Assembly: GCF_947495965.1 (NCBI RefSeq)
Contig: NZ_CANMBB010000010.1
Span: forward strand, 1-64,000
DNA: 64,000 nt
Direction: 5' to 3'
From: an uncultured Maribacter sp.
GTDB lineage: Bacteria; Bacteroidota; Bacteroidia; Flavobacteriales; Flavobacteriaceae
A program made the position numbers and the translations under genes. The stretch's first letter is position 1. Each line of letters begins with the position of its first letter. Below the pieces are notes generated by a model, which was not told the DNA's origin, did no database searches, and saw only the letters and a program-made list of their open reading frames with translations. Shown in pieces: positions 1 to 10,786 of this stretch.

Positions 1-585
1 GTTAGCACCATCATATACATACAACTCATTGGTTGCTGTATCTAAATAAGTTACTCCTGGATTATTATTTGCTGGAGGCCCTGTTGGTGGCCCTAGATTA
101 CTTGTTGTAAGTTCATTAGTAGGATCTATATCTAAATCTAATGCATTGTTTGCTGCTAAATCTGCTATTGCTTCTTCTACTGTAGTCTCATTTACACTAT
201 CTCCATCTACATCTAAAGGGTTATTTAAATTTACCTCAGCAGCATTCTGATCTGCTAAATCTTCTAAATTTACAGAAACGGTATTTCCATTTTCTATATC
301 TAAGGATAATAAATTTGTAGCAGAGTCAAAACTAAAATTTTGTAATTGCTGACTATCTGTAGAGGTTAACTCCCAAGTATTTCCATCCCAGAAATATATT
401 GTACCCGTATCTGTATTTACATAAATATCCCCTAAATCTGCACCTGTAGGTGTACCAACACCTGGAGCTGTAACATCTGTACCACTTAACACTTCGCAAT
501 TACATTGATCCTCTAAAAGAACTGTTTGTTGCGAAAACGCAATTCCCGATATAAATAACAACATCGGTAATAGAAACTTTTTCAT
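1..585 (-). CDS. Secreted fibre/adhesin-like protein, N-terminal part (runs off window start)
   Basis: Open minus-strand frame from ATG at 585 to base 1 (195 codons): MKKFLLPMLLFISGIAFSQQTVLLEDQCNCEVLSGTDVTAPGVG...; signal peptide, then low-complexity repeats of the kind GTIYFWDGNTWELTS. Missing from the ORF track because it is truncated. Confidence 0.75.
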   Translation of the reverse strand, partial: MKKFLLPMLLFISGIAFSQQTVLLEDQCNCEVLSGTDVTAPGVGTPTGADLGDIYVNTDTGTIYFWDGNTWELTSTDSQQLQNFSFDSATNLLSLDIENGNTVSVNLEDLADQNAAEVNLNNPLDVDGDSVNETTVEEAIADLAANNALDLDIDPTNELTTSNLGPPTGPPANNNPGVTYLDTATNELYVYDGAN

Positions 586-880
586 TTGTAGGTTTTTAGT
601 TTTGGCCATTTTAGTACTATAATTTTTCTATATATTTTAAGTATATACCTGTAATCTTTCTTTTAAGAAACCATAACTTTTACACTATGATCTTACTACA
701 CTCTACAAAAATAACTTTACATCCTCCGTTGGAAAATAAATGTTGTGTAAGTGTACATTAGTATTGTATACCTCTTAAAAAGTGAGGTTTTAGTAAAATA
801 AAACACTTAAAAAACTTTATTCCTTTTATCGATAACCTCAACAAAAACAAAAGTTTCAAGCGTTTAGTTTTTTATGCAAA

Positions 881-3800
881 TCAGTTTTTCCTTACCCTAT
901 GCGTTATTCTTCTATTTGTAATTACTGTTGCAACTCTAAGGTTTAAAACTGCAGTAATAGAAGTATCCATTGTACAGACAAACATAGAATTAGAAACTAA
1001 AACTCTGTACTGATTCCCATTATCACTAGATGTTGGATTTGTTATAGATAAGGTATTGGTATTTACACCACTATGTATACCAGAATTAGGTAAATTATCC
1101 CAAGTTGTACCGTTAAATAATTGCCACTGAAATATATCTCCGTTTGTTGCAGCGACGGTCATAGTGCCACTACATCCTGGACAGATAGTTAAACTACTAG
1201 GTTCTGTGGTAATAACAGGAGCTGTACCTGCTTCTTTATAATCGAAAACTAAATTCGTATTAATATCAACTGGAGTAGTATATCCATCAGAATTACCAGT
1301 TACTAATCCATTTACAACATTATATCCAGTTCCCTCTAACTCCCCTATTTCTGTTCCGCTTTCCGTATAACCTGCTTCTTGCACATCATTACAGCCATCG
1401 CTATCCGAATCTACCTCTATAGCATCTATATTATTATCTCCATCAGAATCTGCTAATGAATAATTTACAGTCTCATTATTTGGTTCGCTTTGTACTGCAT
1501 TTGGCACCCCATCTATACCTACCACTCCATTAACTACTCCGTTTGTATGGTCTTGGTTATGACCTGCTTCTACAGCATCATAGATACCATCATTATCACT
1601 ATCTAAATCTATACTATCTGGAACGCCATCATTATCGGTATCTTTACAAGTAGTGATATCTTCTACCGTTACAAAATCTAATGCAGCTCCATCAGCAGTA
1701 TAACTAGGAGTAGCTTCAAAAGAAATAGTTGTTTGCGCTGTTGTTGCCACAAAGGTTCTTTCATAATAAAACCACTTTTTTGGCCCCATTATTCCTGCAA
1801 CAACGCCTTCTGCTTTTGTTAATAAGGTTTGATTGATAAGAGAATTACTTGAAGCATCTATAACATCTACATCTAATGTTACTTGAGCTCCAGTGGCATG
1901 ACCTACATCTTCTCCCCAAAAGAAAGAAAACTTGTACGTATTCCCAACAGTAGTATTTATTACTTGGGATAAAATATTATTTATACCGCTGGTAACATTA
2001 TTATTTCCCATAACGTCTAAGTACTGCGTACCATGGTATTCTTCTGCAAAAGTATTAGATGACCATGCAGGACTTTCTCCACCTACCCAACCATCAAGGT
2101 TTTGCGTATATGTCCAACCTGCTAAAGTATTGGCATTGTATGTTGCGCCTATAAAAGTTCCTGAAGCATCTGTAAATCCTCCCGGGAAAATAGCAGCATC
2201 TGTAAAATCTTGTTGCTCAAAGGATGGATTAATTATTAGGTTGCCGCAACCTTCATCTGTATCTAAAATTCCATCATTATCATCATCAAAATCTAGCGCA
2301 TCTACAATAGTATCATTATCATTATCTGGTCTGTCATCTAAAGCATCTCTAAAATCTACATCGCCTCCTGTGCCTGCATCATTATCAGAATCTAGTAAAG
2401 TAAATGATGGGGTTATTGGATTATCTATGGTTCCTCCTGGATCATTATACCCTGTTACATCGGTATCTATTCCATCATCTAGACCATCATTATCTGTATC
2501 TTCTCCTGCTAAGGCTATCCCTGCTTCTGTAGTATCTCCATGACCTTCGTTATCACTATCTAAATCTAAGTAATCTGGTTCGTCTGCTCCATCTGTATTA
2601 GTTGGGGTTAATCCTCCTAAGTAAGCAGAATTAACTCCGTTATTGGTTGCATATGTTGCTGAAGAATCGTTATTGGGTGGCGTATATCCCAAAGTGGTTT
2701 GCGCTTCTACGTTATCTGGAATTCCATCGCCATCACTATCTAAATCTAAGTCATTAGTAATACCATCATTATCAGTATCTACTAAACAATTTTGAACAAG
2801 ACTGGATAACCTTCCCGTCATAACAGTATTTCCGTTTTCAATTTGATCTAATATAAAATTATTGGTAACAGCATTCCATAAAAAAGGATTTACCGTTAAT
2901 CCATTTACAAAAACCATAGGTTCTAATGGGCCATTCCATGTTTTAGATCCATATAACTCAACAGTTCTGTTCTTTTTAACTATAAGACGTATTAAGGGTG
3001 TGTCTGGATTTGTAGGGTTATTCCATGCAATTGACCATATATTAGACACTCCACCACCTCCGTAATATGTGCCATCTGCAAATTCAACAGTTCTAATTGG
3101 TCTGTGAAATTCTATTTCTCCTGTGGTTAACTGAACACCGTTGATATTAAAATTAAAACTGTTATCAATACTTGTAATATCTATAACAATACCATCTAAA
3201 CCGTTATCCAATGAAAGAGAAACATCACTTCTATTAATTGAAAAATCAACTGACTCGGTTAAACACCCTTCATTAGTATCTAAAATTCCATCATTATCAT
3301 TATCTAAATCTATATCATCTGGAACACCATCATTATCTGTATCCTCACATGTATTTACAGTACTATCCAGGTAATATATATTTGTTGCATTATAAGCAGC
3401 TGCTGTTACTTGGCCGTTGGAGTTTACGGTTGGAGTTCCAGAACCATAGGTTCCATTATCATCTGTATCCGCATTAGTTATAAGACTAAAGTATGCTTCA
3501 TCTGCATCTGTACAACCATCACCATCACTGTCTAAGTCTAAATAATTAGGTGTACCATCTTTATCTGTATCTATTTGAGAAGTCCAAATAATAGCATTTA
3601 CCAATAAATCTTCTCCTGCAGTATTAAACCCTGTAGTAAGTGGTATTATGGTTCGTCTTCCTGGTGCTATACCTGAGTCTAGTTCGTCACCAGGTTCCCA
3701 TACCGCAAAATCTTTTTGTCCATTAGGGTGTCTTCCTAATTCTGTTCCTGAAACTACTCCGTTTACATAAAAATCAGCATCACCTACATCGTAATTACCA

Positions 3801-6295
3801 TTAGATAATCCTGATGTAATTGGATGTGTATTATTTATAATATTTATAAAGTTTGTAGCTGTATTCCCTGTAGCACCTGTTGTTCCAATTATTTCATCAT
3901 AAAGTGCATTTTCACTGGTAATAACTCCATTATTCGTGGTAGTTAAATTTGCCACATTAGCATAGGCTGTTCCACTGTTTACTCGTTCAAATAAGAAAGT
4001 TACTGCATAATCATTAGCATTTCCGCCCACATTATCATCTACTACAGTAACGTTATAGCCTAAGGCTATTAATTTATCAATTGTATTTTGTTCTTCTGTA
4101 TTTGGAGAATTCTGAGTTACCCATAAAACAGTTCTTGGATTTTCTACTACATCTAAAATACCATCATTATCATCATCTACATCACATACATCATTAATTC
4201 CATCTCCATCGGTATCTGTACCTGTAGGGTCTCTACAGGGCTCTTCTATATATACCTTTGCAGTATCACTTTTCCCTAATGCCGGACATATAGATACCGT
4301 AGAATCTGTTATTGTATACTCAAAACTTGTACCTGTAAAAAAGGTTCCTGAACTATAGGTATAGGTAACCAAACCTAAATCTGCATCATCAATTACCACA
4401 CTACCAATAGCAGGTTGTACAACACTATCAATAAAGAAATTTTCACCGTCGGGTTCTGTATCATTATCAAATAAATTAATTTGAATAGAAACGGTGTTTC
4501 CTTGGGGAACAACAACGATATCGTCTTCTGCATTTGGCGGATTTATATTTTCTACAATTTCTGCATCTGTTGTAGATAAATCGTAGTGATTTGTTCCGGG
4601 TATTGTACTTGGTTGTGCTATTATGGTGGATATTAATCTTGAGTACCCATTTGGATCTGAAGCATCATAAAAATTTGGATACCTTACTTCTATAATATAG
4701 GTTTCATTTTCTCCTAAAGGAAGCCCAAAATGAACTTCTTCTGGACTTTGTGTTCCATGCCCATAAACACCATTTACTTGTCGTAAACCACTAATGATAT
4801 TACCTGCGCAGTCTCTAATTAAAACATTAGTACCAAGAGCCACCCTCTCTGGCAATCCTCCTGTAGAACCATTAGCGCCTCTATCCTCGGTTACATCAAT
4901 CATTAAATGATTGTTTCTGTTTGCTGCTGGTAAGTCATTTATAAATAGTTGATTTGCACTACCATTAATATTCATGTAAATATCTAAATCGCCATCATCA
5001 TCAATATCTATCATTGTAGTTCCTTCTCCATCTCTGGTATTAAAAGTTTCTGAGTCTAAACTAAAAGTCATTGCAGTACCACTACCAATTACTCCTGGTG
5101 CTGGTGTTGGACTATTTAATTGATTTATAAATAGGTAACTTCTATTATTAGCTCCATTACCAGGAGCATCACCCACGAATAAAATATCTATATCTCCATC
5201 ATTATCTATATCTCCTCCAGTAACCGCATCTATACCATTAGATGAAGTACCGCTATCTAAATTACTTGGTTGTGGTAAACCTGGAAAAGTTGTAGCTCCT
5301 AAAGGAGTCCAAACACCTGGTCCATCATTTCTAAATATTTGCGTAAGTCCGTTTTCTGTCCATACAGCATCTAAATCGCCATCGTTATCTAAATCCCATA
5401 GCCCGTTAGCTCCTTTATTGTTATTTGCTGCTTGGGCTAAGTCTGAGCCACTAGTAAAAGTACCTCCTTGATTTAAGAAAAAATCATTTTCATTACGTTT
5501 ACGCATAAAAATATCTACCCAACCGTCATCATTAACATCGGCTGCAGAACCATAGTCACCATCCGTTGCAAACTGATTCAATCCAAAATTTACAACGCCA
5601 TTACCATTACCCGTAGTAATATGTGTAAAAAGTGCATTAGCTGCGGGATTAACAACCGTATGTGTAGTATGATTTATATAATTATTTCTTAGAAGTTCTA
5701 TTCCGTAATTATGACTATCAAAAAAGATGTCTAAATCGCCATCTCCTTCAAAATCAAAAAAACCAGCTCCTTCACAATTTATAGCACCAATTGTTATTGT
5801 AGCATTATTATTTTCGCCAACCGTTATTGGAGTTGTGCCTCCTGCTCCATCTCCAAAGGTTCCATTTGCATTCTGTATAAATATCTGAATTGCCACTACT
5901 GATGTATTCGTACCTGAACTAGTCATCATAAAATCTGGCTTTCCATCTCCATTTAAATCACCCCATGCTGCTTGCCTTTCTGCTCTATCACCTGCTATCA
6001 TTCCTGGCGCTAATGTAGTCTGTACATTGGTAAATGTACCATCTCCATTATTACGCATAAGGTAATTTCGCAGAGAGGTACTATTCTGAAGAACAAGAAC
6101 ATCTATATCCCCATCGCCATCAAAATCGGACCAAGCATGTCCTCCATCTTTATTTCCGCCTAAATTTAAACCGTAAGATGCTGCACTCTCTATGAAAGTG
6201 GTTTGGGCGTTAGTGTTTTTTATAAAACAAATAGATAGAATACATGTAAGTAGGTATATGTTCTTTCTAGAATTATATAATGTGCTTTTAAGCAT
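881..6295 (-). CDS. Giant secreted protein: FG-GAP/VCBS-type repeats, thrombospondin type 3 repeats, Ig-like segment; C-terminal tail VITNRRITHRVRKN
   Basis: 1804 aa ORF with signal peptide; repeated DxDGDGDxD FG-GAP motifs and DTDNDGVPDDIDLDNDNDGI TSP3 motifs. Confidence 0.85.
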   Translation of the reverse strand: MLKSTLYNSRKNIYLLTCILSICFIKNTNAQTTFIESAASYGLNLGGNKDGGHAWSDFDGDGDIDVLVLQNSTSLRNYLMRNNGDGTFTNVQTTLAPGMIAGDRAERQAAWGDLNGDGKPDFMMTSSGTNTSVVAIQIFIQNANGTFGDGAGGTTPITVGENNNATITIGAINCEGAGFFDFEGDGDLDIFFDSHNYGIELLRNNYINHTTHTVVNPAANALFTHITTGNGNGVVNFGLNQFATDGDYGSAADVNDDGWVDIFMRKRNENDFFLNQGGTFTSGSDLAQAANNNKGANGLWDLDNDGDLDAVWTENGLTQIFRNDGPGVWTPLGATTFPGLPQPSNLDSGTSSNGIDAVTGGDIDNDGDIDILFVGDAPGNGANNRSYLFINQLNSPTPAPGVIGSGTAMTFSLDSETFNTRDGEGTTMIDIDDDGDLDIYMNINGSANQLFINDLPAANRNNHLMIDVTEDRGANGSTGGLPERVALGTNVLIRDCAGNIISGLRQVNGVYGHGTQSPEEVHFGLPLGENETYIIEVRYPNFYDASDPNGYSRLISTIIAQPSTIPGTNHYDLSTTDAEIVENINPPNAEDDIVVVPQGNTVSIQINLFDNDTEPDGENFFIDSVVQPAIGSVVIDDADLGLVTYTYSSGTFFTGTSFEYTITDSTVSICPALGKSDTAKVYIEEPCRDPTGTDTDGDGINDVCDVDDDNDGILDVVENPRTVLWVTQNSPNTEEQNTIDKLIALGYNVTVVDDNVGGNANDYAVTFLFERVNSGTAYANVANLTTTNNGVITSENALYDEIIGTTGATGNTATNFINIINNTHPITSGLSNGNYDVGDADFYVNGVVSGTELGRHPNGQKDFAVWEPGDELDSGIAPGRRTIIPLTTGFNTAGEDLLVNAIIWTSQIDTDKDGTPNYLDLDSDGDGCTDADEAYFSLITNADTDDNGTYGSGTPTVNSNGQVTAAAYNATNIYYLDSTVNTCEDTDNDGVPDDIDLDNDNDGILDTNEGCLTESVDFSINRSDVSLSLDNGLDGIVIDITSIDNSFNFNINGVQLTTGEIEFHRPIRTVEFADGTYYGGGGVSNIWSIAWNNPTNPDTPLIRLIVKKNRTVELYGSKTWNGPLEPMVFVNGLTVNPFLWNAVTNNFILDQIENGNTVMTGRLSSLVQNCLVDTDNDGITNDLDLDSDGDGIPDNVEAQTTLGYTPPNNDSSATYATNNGVNSAYLGGLTPTNTDGADEPDYLDLDSDNEGHGDTTEAGIALAGEDTDNDGLDDGIDTDVTGYNDPGGTIDNPITPSFTLLDSDNDAGTGGDVDFRDALDDRPDNDNDTIVDALDFDDDNDGILDTDEGCGNLIINPSFEQQDFTDAAIFPGGFTDASGTFIGATYNANTLAGWTYTQNLDGWVGGESPAWSSNTFAEEYHGTQYLDVMGNNNVTSGINNILSQVINTTVGNTYKFSFFWGEDVGHATGAQVTLDVDVIDASSNSLINQTLLTKAEGVVAGIMGPKKWFYYERTFVATTAQTTISFEATPSYTADGAALDFVTVEDITTCKDTDNDGVPDSIDLDSDNDGIYDAVEAGHNQDHTNGVVNGVVGIDGVPNAVQSEPNNETVNYSLADSDGDNNIDAIEVDSDSDGCNDVQEAGYTESGTEIGELEGTGYNVVNGLVTGNSDGYTTPVDINTNLVFDYKEAGTAPVITTEPSSLTICPGCSGTMTVAATNGDIFQWQLFNGTTWDNLPNSGIHSGVNTNTLSITNPTSSDNGNQYRVLVSNSMFVCTMDTSITAVLNLRVATVITNRRITHRVRKN

Positions 6296-6479
6296 GGTAA
6301 AGTATTCATTATAGATTTAGCGGGAACTATAACAAAAATAAATGCATACGCTTACTAACAACAATTAATGTTGTGTAGGCACTAATAAACATGGTATATA
6401 TCTAAAATTTAGAGGTTAGATAAATTAAAAAAAAATCTACAAAAAATACATTTGTAATCCAAGTATTACAAAAATATTT

Positions 6480-9400
6480 TTATTCTTTTTTAACTCTATA
6501 AGTTATTCTTCTATTAGTAATAACAGAATAACTTTTTACTGTGCTAAAGGGAGAAAATTCAGAAGTAGAATTACTTAATGTTGCGGTTGCGGTTATTAAA
6601 CTACCAATACCTACACTAGGAGGGACAGTCATTTGAAACTTAAATTCATTTGTATTATCTGTATTGCCATCATTATCCGTATAAAGTGATGTTCCATTGT
6701 CTAAATCTGCACTGCTACCCTCTATAAAACTACCTAAGTATATTTGCCCTTCTCCATAGTCTACCGATTGACCCAATTGGTTATCTCCTGCACTAGCAGT
6801 ACCTTCACTTACATCTGTTACAAAAAATTCTATGGTAGTTCCAGGTGCAGACCACCCTGATATTATTATTTGAGATCCTGAAAGAAAAATATTAGACAGT
6901 AAAGGGAAGTTTATAAGTCCATTTGGCCCATTATCAACATCATTCAATTCATTTAACGTTACGCCATCTCCCACAAAATTTGATGCATCTAAATCGATTC
7001 CAAGTGCAGCTCCCGCTGTTCCGTTTGCGTAAAAAGAATTTTGTGTAATTAAATTTCCTGAAGTATTCCCTCCTGATAATACAATACCTGAACCTCCATT
7101 ACTGAAAATTATGTTGTTAGAAACCAAAGAATTACTACCATCTAGTAATATCCCTGCATTCTCTACATTAGCCATACAAATTCCTCCGTTTTGTCCTGAA
7201 GTTGTTATGGTGTTTTCTATTATCGAAATACTTCCTGCACTTCCATCGCCATCTATTCCCAAACTAGCAGCACTATCAATAAGATTTTGCTCAATGACTA
7301 TTCCCGAACCACTACTAATTGTAATATTATCATCACATACGCCATTACCATTAGAGGTTATATGGTTATTTTGAATGGTTACTGAGGTCCCTCCATTTAT
7401 AAACACTCCCGCGTCTACATTAGTAGCTATATAATTCCCATTTACTATAGCAACGCCTCCTATAATTTCTATACCATAATCTATATTACCCGCATTATTT
7501 CCTATCGCATTAACTCCCAATAAAGATTCTAAAACACTAGTGTTTCCATTTTGAATTCGAATGCCCGCATTATTTCCTGCATATACTGATATATTACGTA
7601 TAACGACATTAGTACCTTGTGTATTTAAAACATCGCCATTATTCTTATGCACTTGTATTTCTGGTCGATTAAAATCCGGAAGAGTTATCCCTGATCTACC
7701 TACTAAACTTCCCCCAGAACCTACAGTCCCCGAATTTGAATTTCCAGAATACGCTGTCTGTGTTCTTCCGTCTATAATCGTATTATCCCCAAGAATAGTA
7801 GTTAAAGGATTACCATCGGAGACTAAAATATTAAAATAGCCACTTGCATAACCTGTATCCGCGGTACGTCCCATACTATCACTAGTAGGTGGTATCATAA
7901 AAATAGAAGTATCCTCTCCTACAAGCGGGTCAAAAATACTATTGGCTTCAATATTTAAACCTGTTTCGTCTAAATTATTAGCATTAACTATAAATTGCTC
8001 TAAAGATCCTTGCCCATCTTCATTGGTATTGACAATAGTATTAAAGTTAAAGCCAAAATCCAATCCAATAACGCCTTCACTAGCAATAGAAACCGTTGAA
8101 ACTGTTTGGGCATTTGTTAATATTCCTGCAGCCACATCTTCACCAGACGGATTAGCCCCTCCAACTTCATTAATAACACCACTAAAACCAACACCAGCAA
8201 CATAATTTTCTCTATATGTTTGTACAGGTAAACAAGTGGTACAACTGACCCCGCCTATTCTACTAGAATTAACCGTATTATTTACCACTCTTACACTGTA
8301 ACTCCCATTTTCCATACCACCCATAGAATATTCTCCGGTGGAATCGCTAAGCGTAAACTCTTGAAATACACCAGCGTTATCATACAATTCTACTCTGGCA
8401 TTATTTACTCCTATTCCATTTGCAATGGTCATATCTCTACCTGAACCACCTCCATAATTAATATCTTCAAATATATTTCCTACAATTAAATTACTAGGAA
8501 CCTTAACTAAAACCATGTTGGCTATAACAAAATCTTGTCCGGTATGAACATCTACCGTAATTTGTGAATCTGCAGCTGAGATATAGGATGAAATATCAAA
8601 TGTATCTAAATCTAAGCCGTAGGAATCATTATAATTAATTATACCCGATGGTGTGTTATTAAAAATTGTTGAATTGTAAGCATTATTACCTGTTTGTCCG
8701 CCATCGCCAGAGAGTATTGTCGTTGTTCCACCTTGATCCGTAACGGTTAGTGCTTCTCCATTTGGATTTGTTGTACCAGAGCTACTACCATCTAAAGTAC
8801 TGTCTCCTTCCCAAGATAGAACTGTTGTTTTTGCATCTGTAGATCCAATAGCATAAAACCCGTCTAAAGTATAAGATTGCGATGTATTACTTTCTCCTTT
8901 AAAACCATGATACATATTTATAGACACAGCTGGCAAAGTATCTTCTTCATAAAAAACTAACAAAGACCATCCTCCTAATACAGTTCCTGTACTACAATAA
9001 TTTGCAAAAACATTTGTATTATCAACATCTAAATCCGTAAAATCGTATACATTAGTCGTTGGGTCTACTATTCCTTCAATTATTGATGTAACATCACTCA
9101 TCATTCCATAAAAAAGTCTCCCACCACTCATTGAAGCTCCATAAACAAAGTCGGCATTCACTGCCTGACCTTCAAAAGTTACTTCCGTATCTGGTACTTG
9201 ATTAGAATGTGACCATAATAAAAATGCTTTAGTTATTACACCTGTAGGTGGAATAACGCTTGTTAAACCATTAACGGTTGAAGTTGTTTTTATAGAGCAA
9301 TATGTAGGATTATTTGCATCTCTAAGAGAACCTCCTGTTACAGAATAATCATAATACCCATTAAACTCATTAAATAGTGTAAGAGGAACTTCTGTTAAAA

Positions 9401-10520
9401 CTACTTCATTATCATTAATTGTTCCTGTTGCCGTATCTGTTATATCAACAGAACTATCGGTTACCGATGTAAAACTTATGGTATAGGTTTCTGATGACTC
9501 ATAGAAACTATCATCGGTAATTAAAACTGTTATTTGATCGGTATCACCTGCAGTACCATTAAAATTTAATGTTCCCGTATATAAGCCTGAGCCTGTGGTA
9601 TAATCTATTCCTTCTGTTGCTGTTCCTGCAGTTATCAAATAATCAACAGTAAAAGCTCCAGGTCGTGATCCACCTGCATGATTAACCGTAAATGTTGCTG
9701 TCCCAGCATCTTCTTGAACAGAAATATTTGACACTTGAATTACAGCAGCCGCATCATCATTAATAATAGTTCCTGTTGCTGTATCTGTTATGTCAACCGA
9801 GGTGTCTGTTACAGAAGTAAATTGAATCGTATAGGTCTCATTTGGTTCTACATCAAAATCATCTGTAATATTAACTGTTATTTGATCAGTATCACCTGCT
9901 GTACCATTAAAATTTAAAGTACCTGTGTACAAACCTGAACTTGTTGTATAATCTGTACCTTGAGTTGCAGACCCAGCTACTATTGAATAATTAGCAGAAA
10001 AACTCCCTGAGGTATCCAAACCGTTATGAGTTGCCGTAAAAATTGCTGTACCAGCATCTTCATCCACTAGAACATCGTTTACAAGTAATTCTGGCTGAGA
10101 GATACCACCATAATATTCTACTTGTGTTGACCGTCCATTATGAGGATTACAGTTAAACCTAGTTACAATTACTCTTACTTGACCTGTAAATGTTGCCATA
10201 AAAGTAGTTTCTGAGCTAGTACCACAAAAATCATCATTATATGAAATGAAAGCAGCTGTAGATTCATTATAAACAGAAATTTGAGTATCCCAAGATGCTA
10301 GTCCACATGTACTAAGAGTATAATCCCCTCCATTAACAACATTCATTAAAAAATATTGTCCTGCTTTTATACTAGGAGTAAACTGAGATGCTGCTGTAGG
10401 GTTTACTGGAGTTATACCTGAATCATTCCACCCATAACCACACTGTCCGTTTACCTCACTAGCATAACAAATACACAATAATAAAATAATATAAATACTT
10501 TTACTAACTGTTTTCATCAT
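6480..10520 (-). CDS. Giant secreted protein: two Calx-beta-like domains, SdrD-B-like segment, parallel beta-helix region; C-terminal tail VITNRRITYRVKKE
   Basis: 1346 aa ORF with signal peptide; duplicated ETYTI.FTSVTD.SVDITDTATGTI Calx-beta-like segments; N.I..N..GI....N beta-helix repeats. Confidence 0.85.
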   Translation of the reverse strand: MMKTVSKSIYIILLLCICYASEVNGQCGYGWNDSGITPVNPTAASQFTPSIKAGQYFLMNVVNGGDYTLSTCGLASWDTQISVYNESTAAFISYNDDFCGTSSETTFMATFTGQVRVIVTRFNCNPHNGRSTQVEYYGGISQPELLVNDVLVDEDAGTAIFTATHNGLDTSGSFSANYSIVAGSATQGTDYTTSSGLYTGTLNFNGTAGDTDQITVNITDDFDVEPNETYTIQFTSVTDTSVDITDTATGTIINDDAAAVIQVSNISVQEDAGTATFTVNHAGGSRPGAFTVDYLITAGTATEGIDYTTGSGLYTGTLNFNGTAGDTDQITVLITDDSFYESSETYTISFTSVTDSSVDITDTATGTINDNEVVLTEVPLTLFNEFNGYYDYSVTGGSLRDANNPTYCSIKTTSTVNGLTSVIPPTGVITKAFLLWSHSNQVPDTEVTFEGQAVNADFVYGASMSGGRLFYGMMSDVTSIIEGIVDPTTNVYDFTDLDVDNTNVFANYCSTGTVLGGWSLLVFYEEDTLPAVSINMYHGFKGESNTSQSYTLDGFYAIGSTDAKTTVLSWEGDSTLDGSSSGTTNPNGEALTVTDQGGTTTILSGDGGQTGNNAYNSTIFNNTPSGIINYNDSYGLDLDTFDISSYISAADSQITVDVHTGQDFVIANMVLVKVPSNLIVGNIFEDINYGGGSGRDMTIANGIGVNNARVELYDNAGVFQEFTLSDSTGEYSMGGMENGSYSVRVVNNTVNSSRIGGVSCTTCLPVQTYRENYVAGVGFSGVINEVGGANPSGEDVAAGILTNAQTVSTVSIASEGVIGLDFGFNFNTIVNTNEDGQGSLEQFIVNANNLDETGLNIEANSIFDPLVGEDTSIFMIPPTSDSMGRTADTGYASGYFNILVSDGNPLTTILGDNTIIDGRTQTAYSGNSNSGTVGSGGSLVGRSGITLPDFNRPEIQVHKNNGDVLNTQGTNVVIRNISVYAGNNAGIRIQNGNTSVLESLLGVNAIGNNAGNIDYGIEIIGGVAIVNGNYIATNVDAGVFINGGTSVTIQNNHITSNGNGVCDDNITISSGSGIVIEQNLIDSAASLGIDGDGSAGSISIIENTITTSGQNGGICMANVENAGILLDGSNSLVSNNIIFSNGGSGIVLSGGNTSGNLITQNSFYANGTAGAALGIDLDASNFVGDGVTLNELNDVDNGPNGLINFPLLSNIFLSGSQIIISGWSAPGTTIEFFVTDVSEGTASAGDNQLGQSVDYGEGQIYLGSFIEGSSADLDNGTSLYTDNDGNTDNTNEFKFQMTVPPSVGIGSLITATATLSNSTSEFSPFSTVKSYSVITNRRITYRVKKE
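9417..10080 (-). repeat. Two tandem Calx-beta-like coding repeats (about 350 bp period)
   Basis: GTLNFNGTAGDTDQITV.ITDD......ETYTI.FTSVTD.SVDITDTATGTI occurs twice; matching DNA near 9419 and 9767. Confidence 0.75.
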
Positions 10521-10786
10521 TCTTCAAATTACGCAATGAAAAACCTATTTGGATAGATTTTTAGATTTAATCTCATATCAAATGTATATGAAAGCTAATA
10601 TCTAATCTAAAAAATGTTGTGAAAACGCCCTATTACTACATGAATTGCGTTAACGATGGAGGTCAAAGAAATACTTTTTGCCTCATGAATAACTACAATA
10701 TGCATCTTACATATTAAAACTAATACTAAAAAACTAGTCTTTTTAGACAACCTTTTTGGAAATCTATTTAAAATATTAAATTTACA

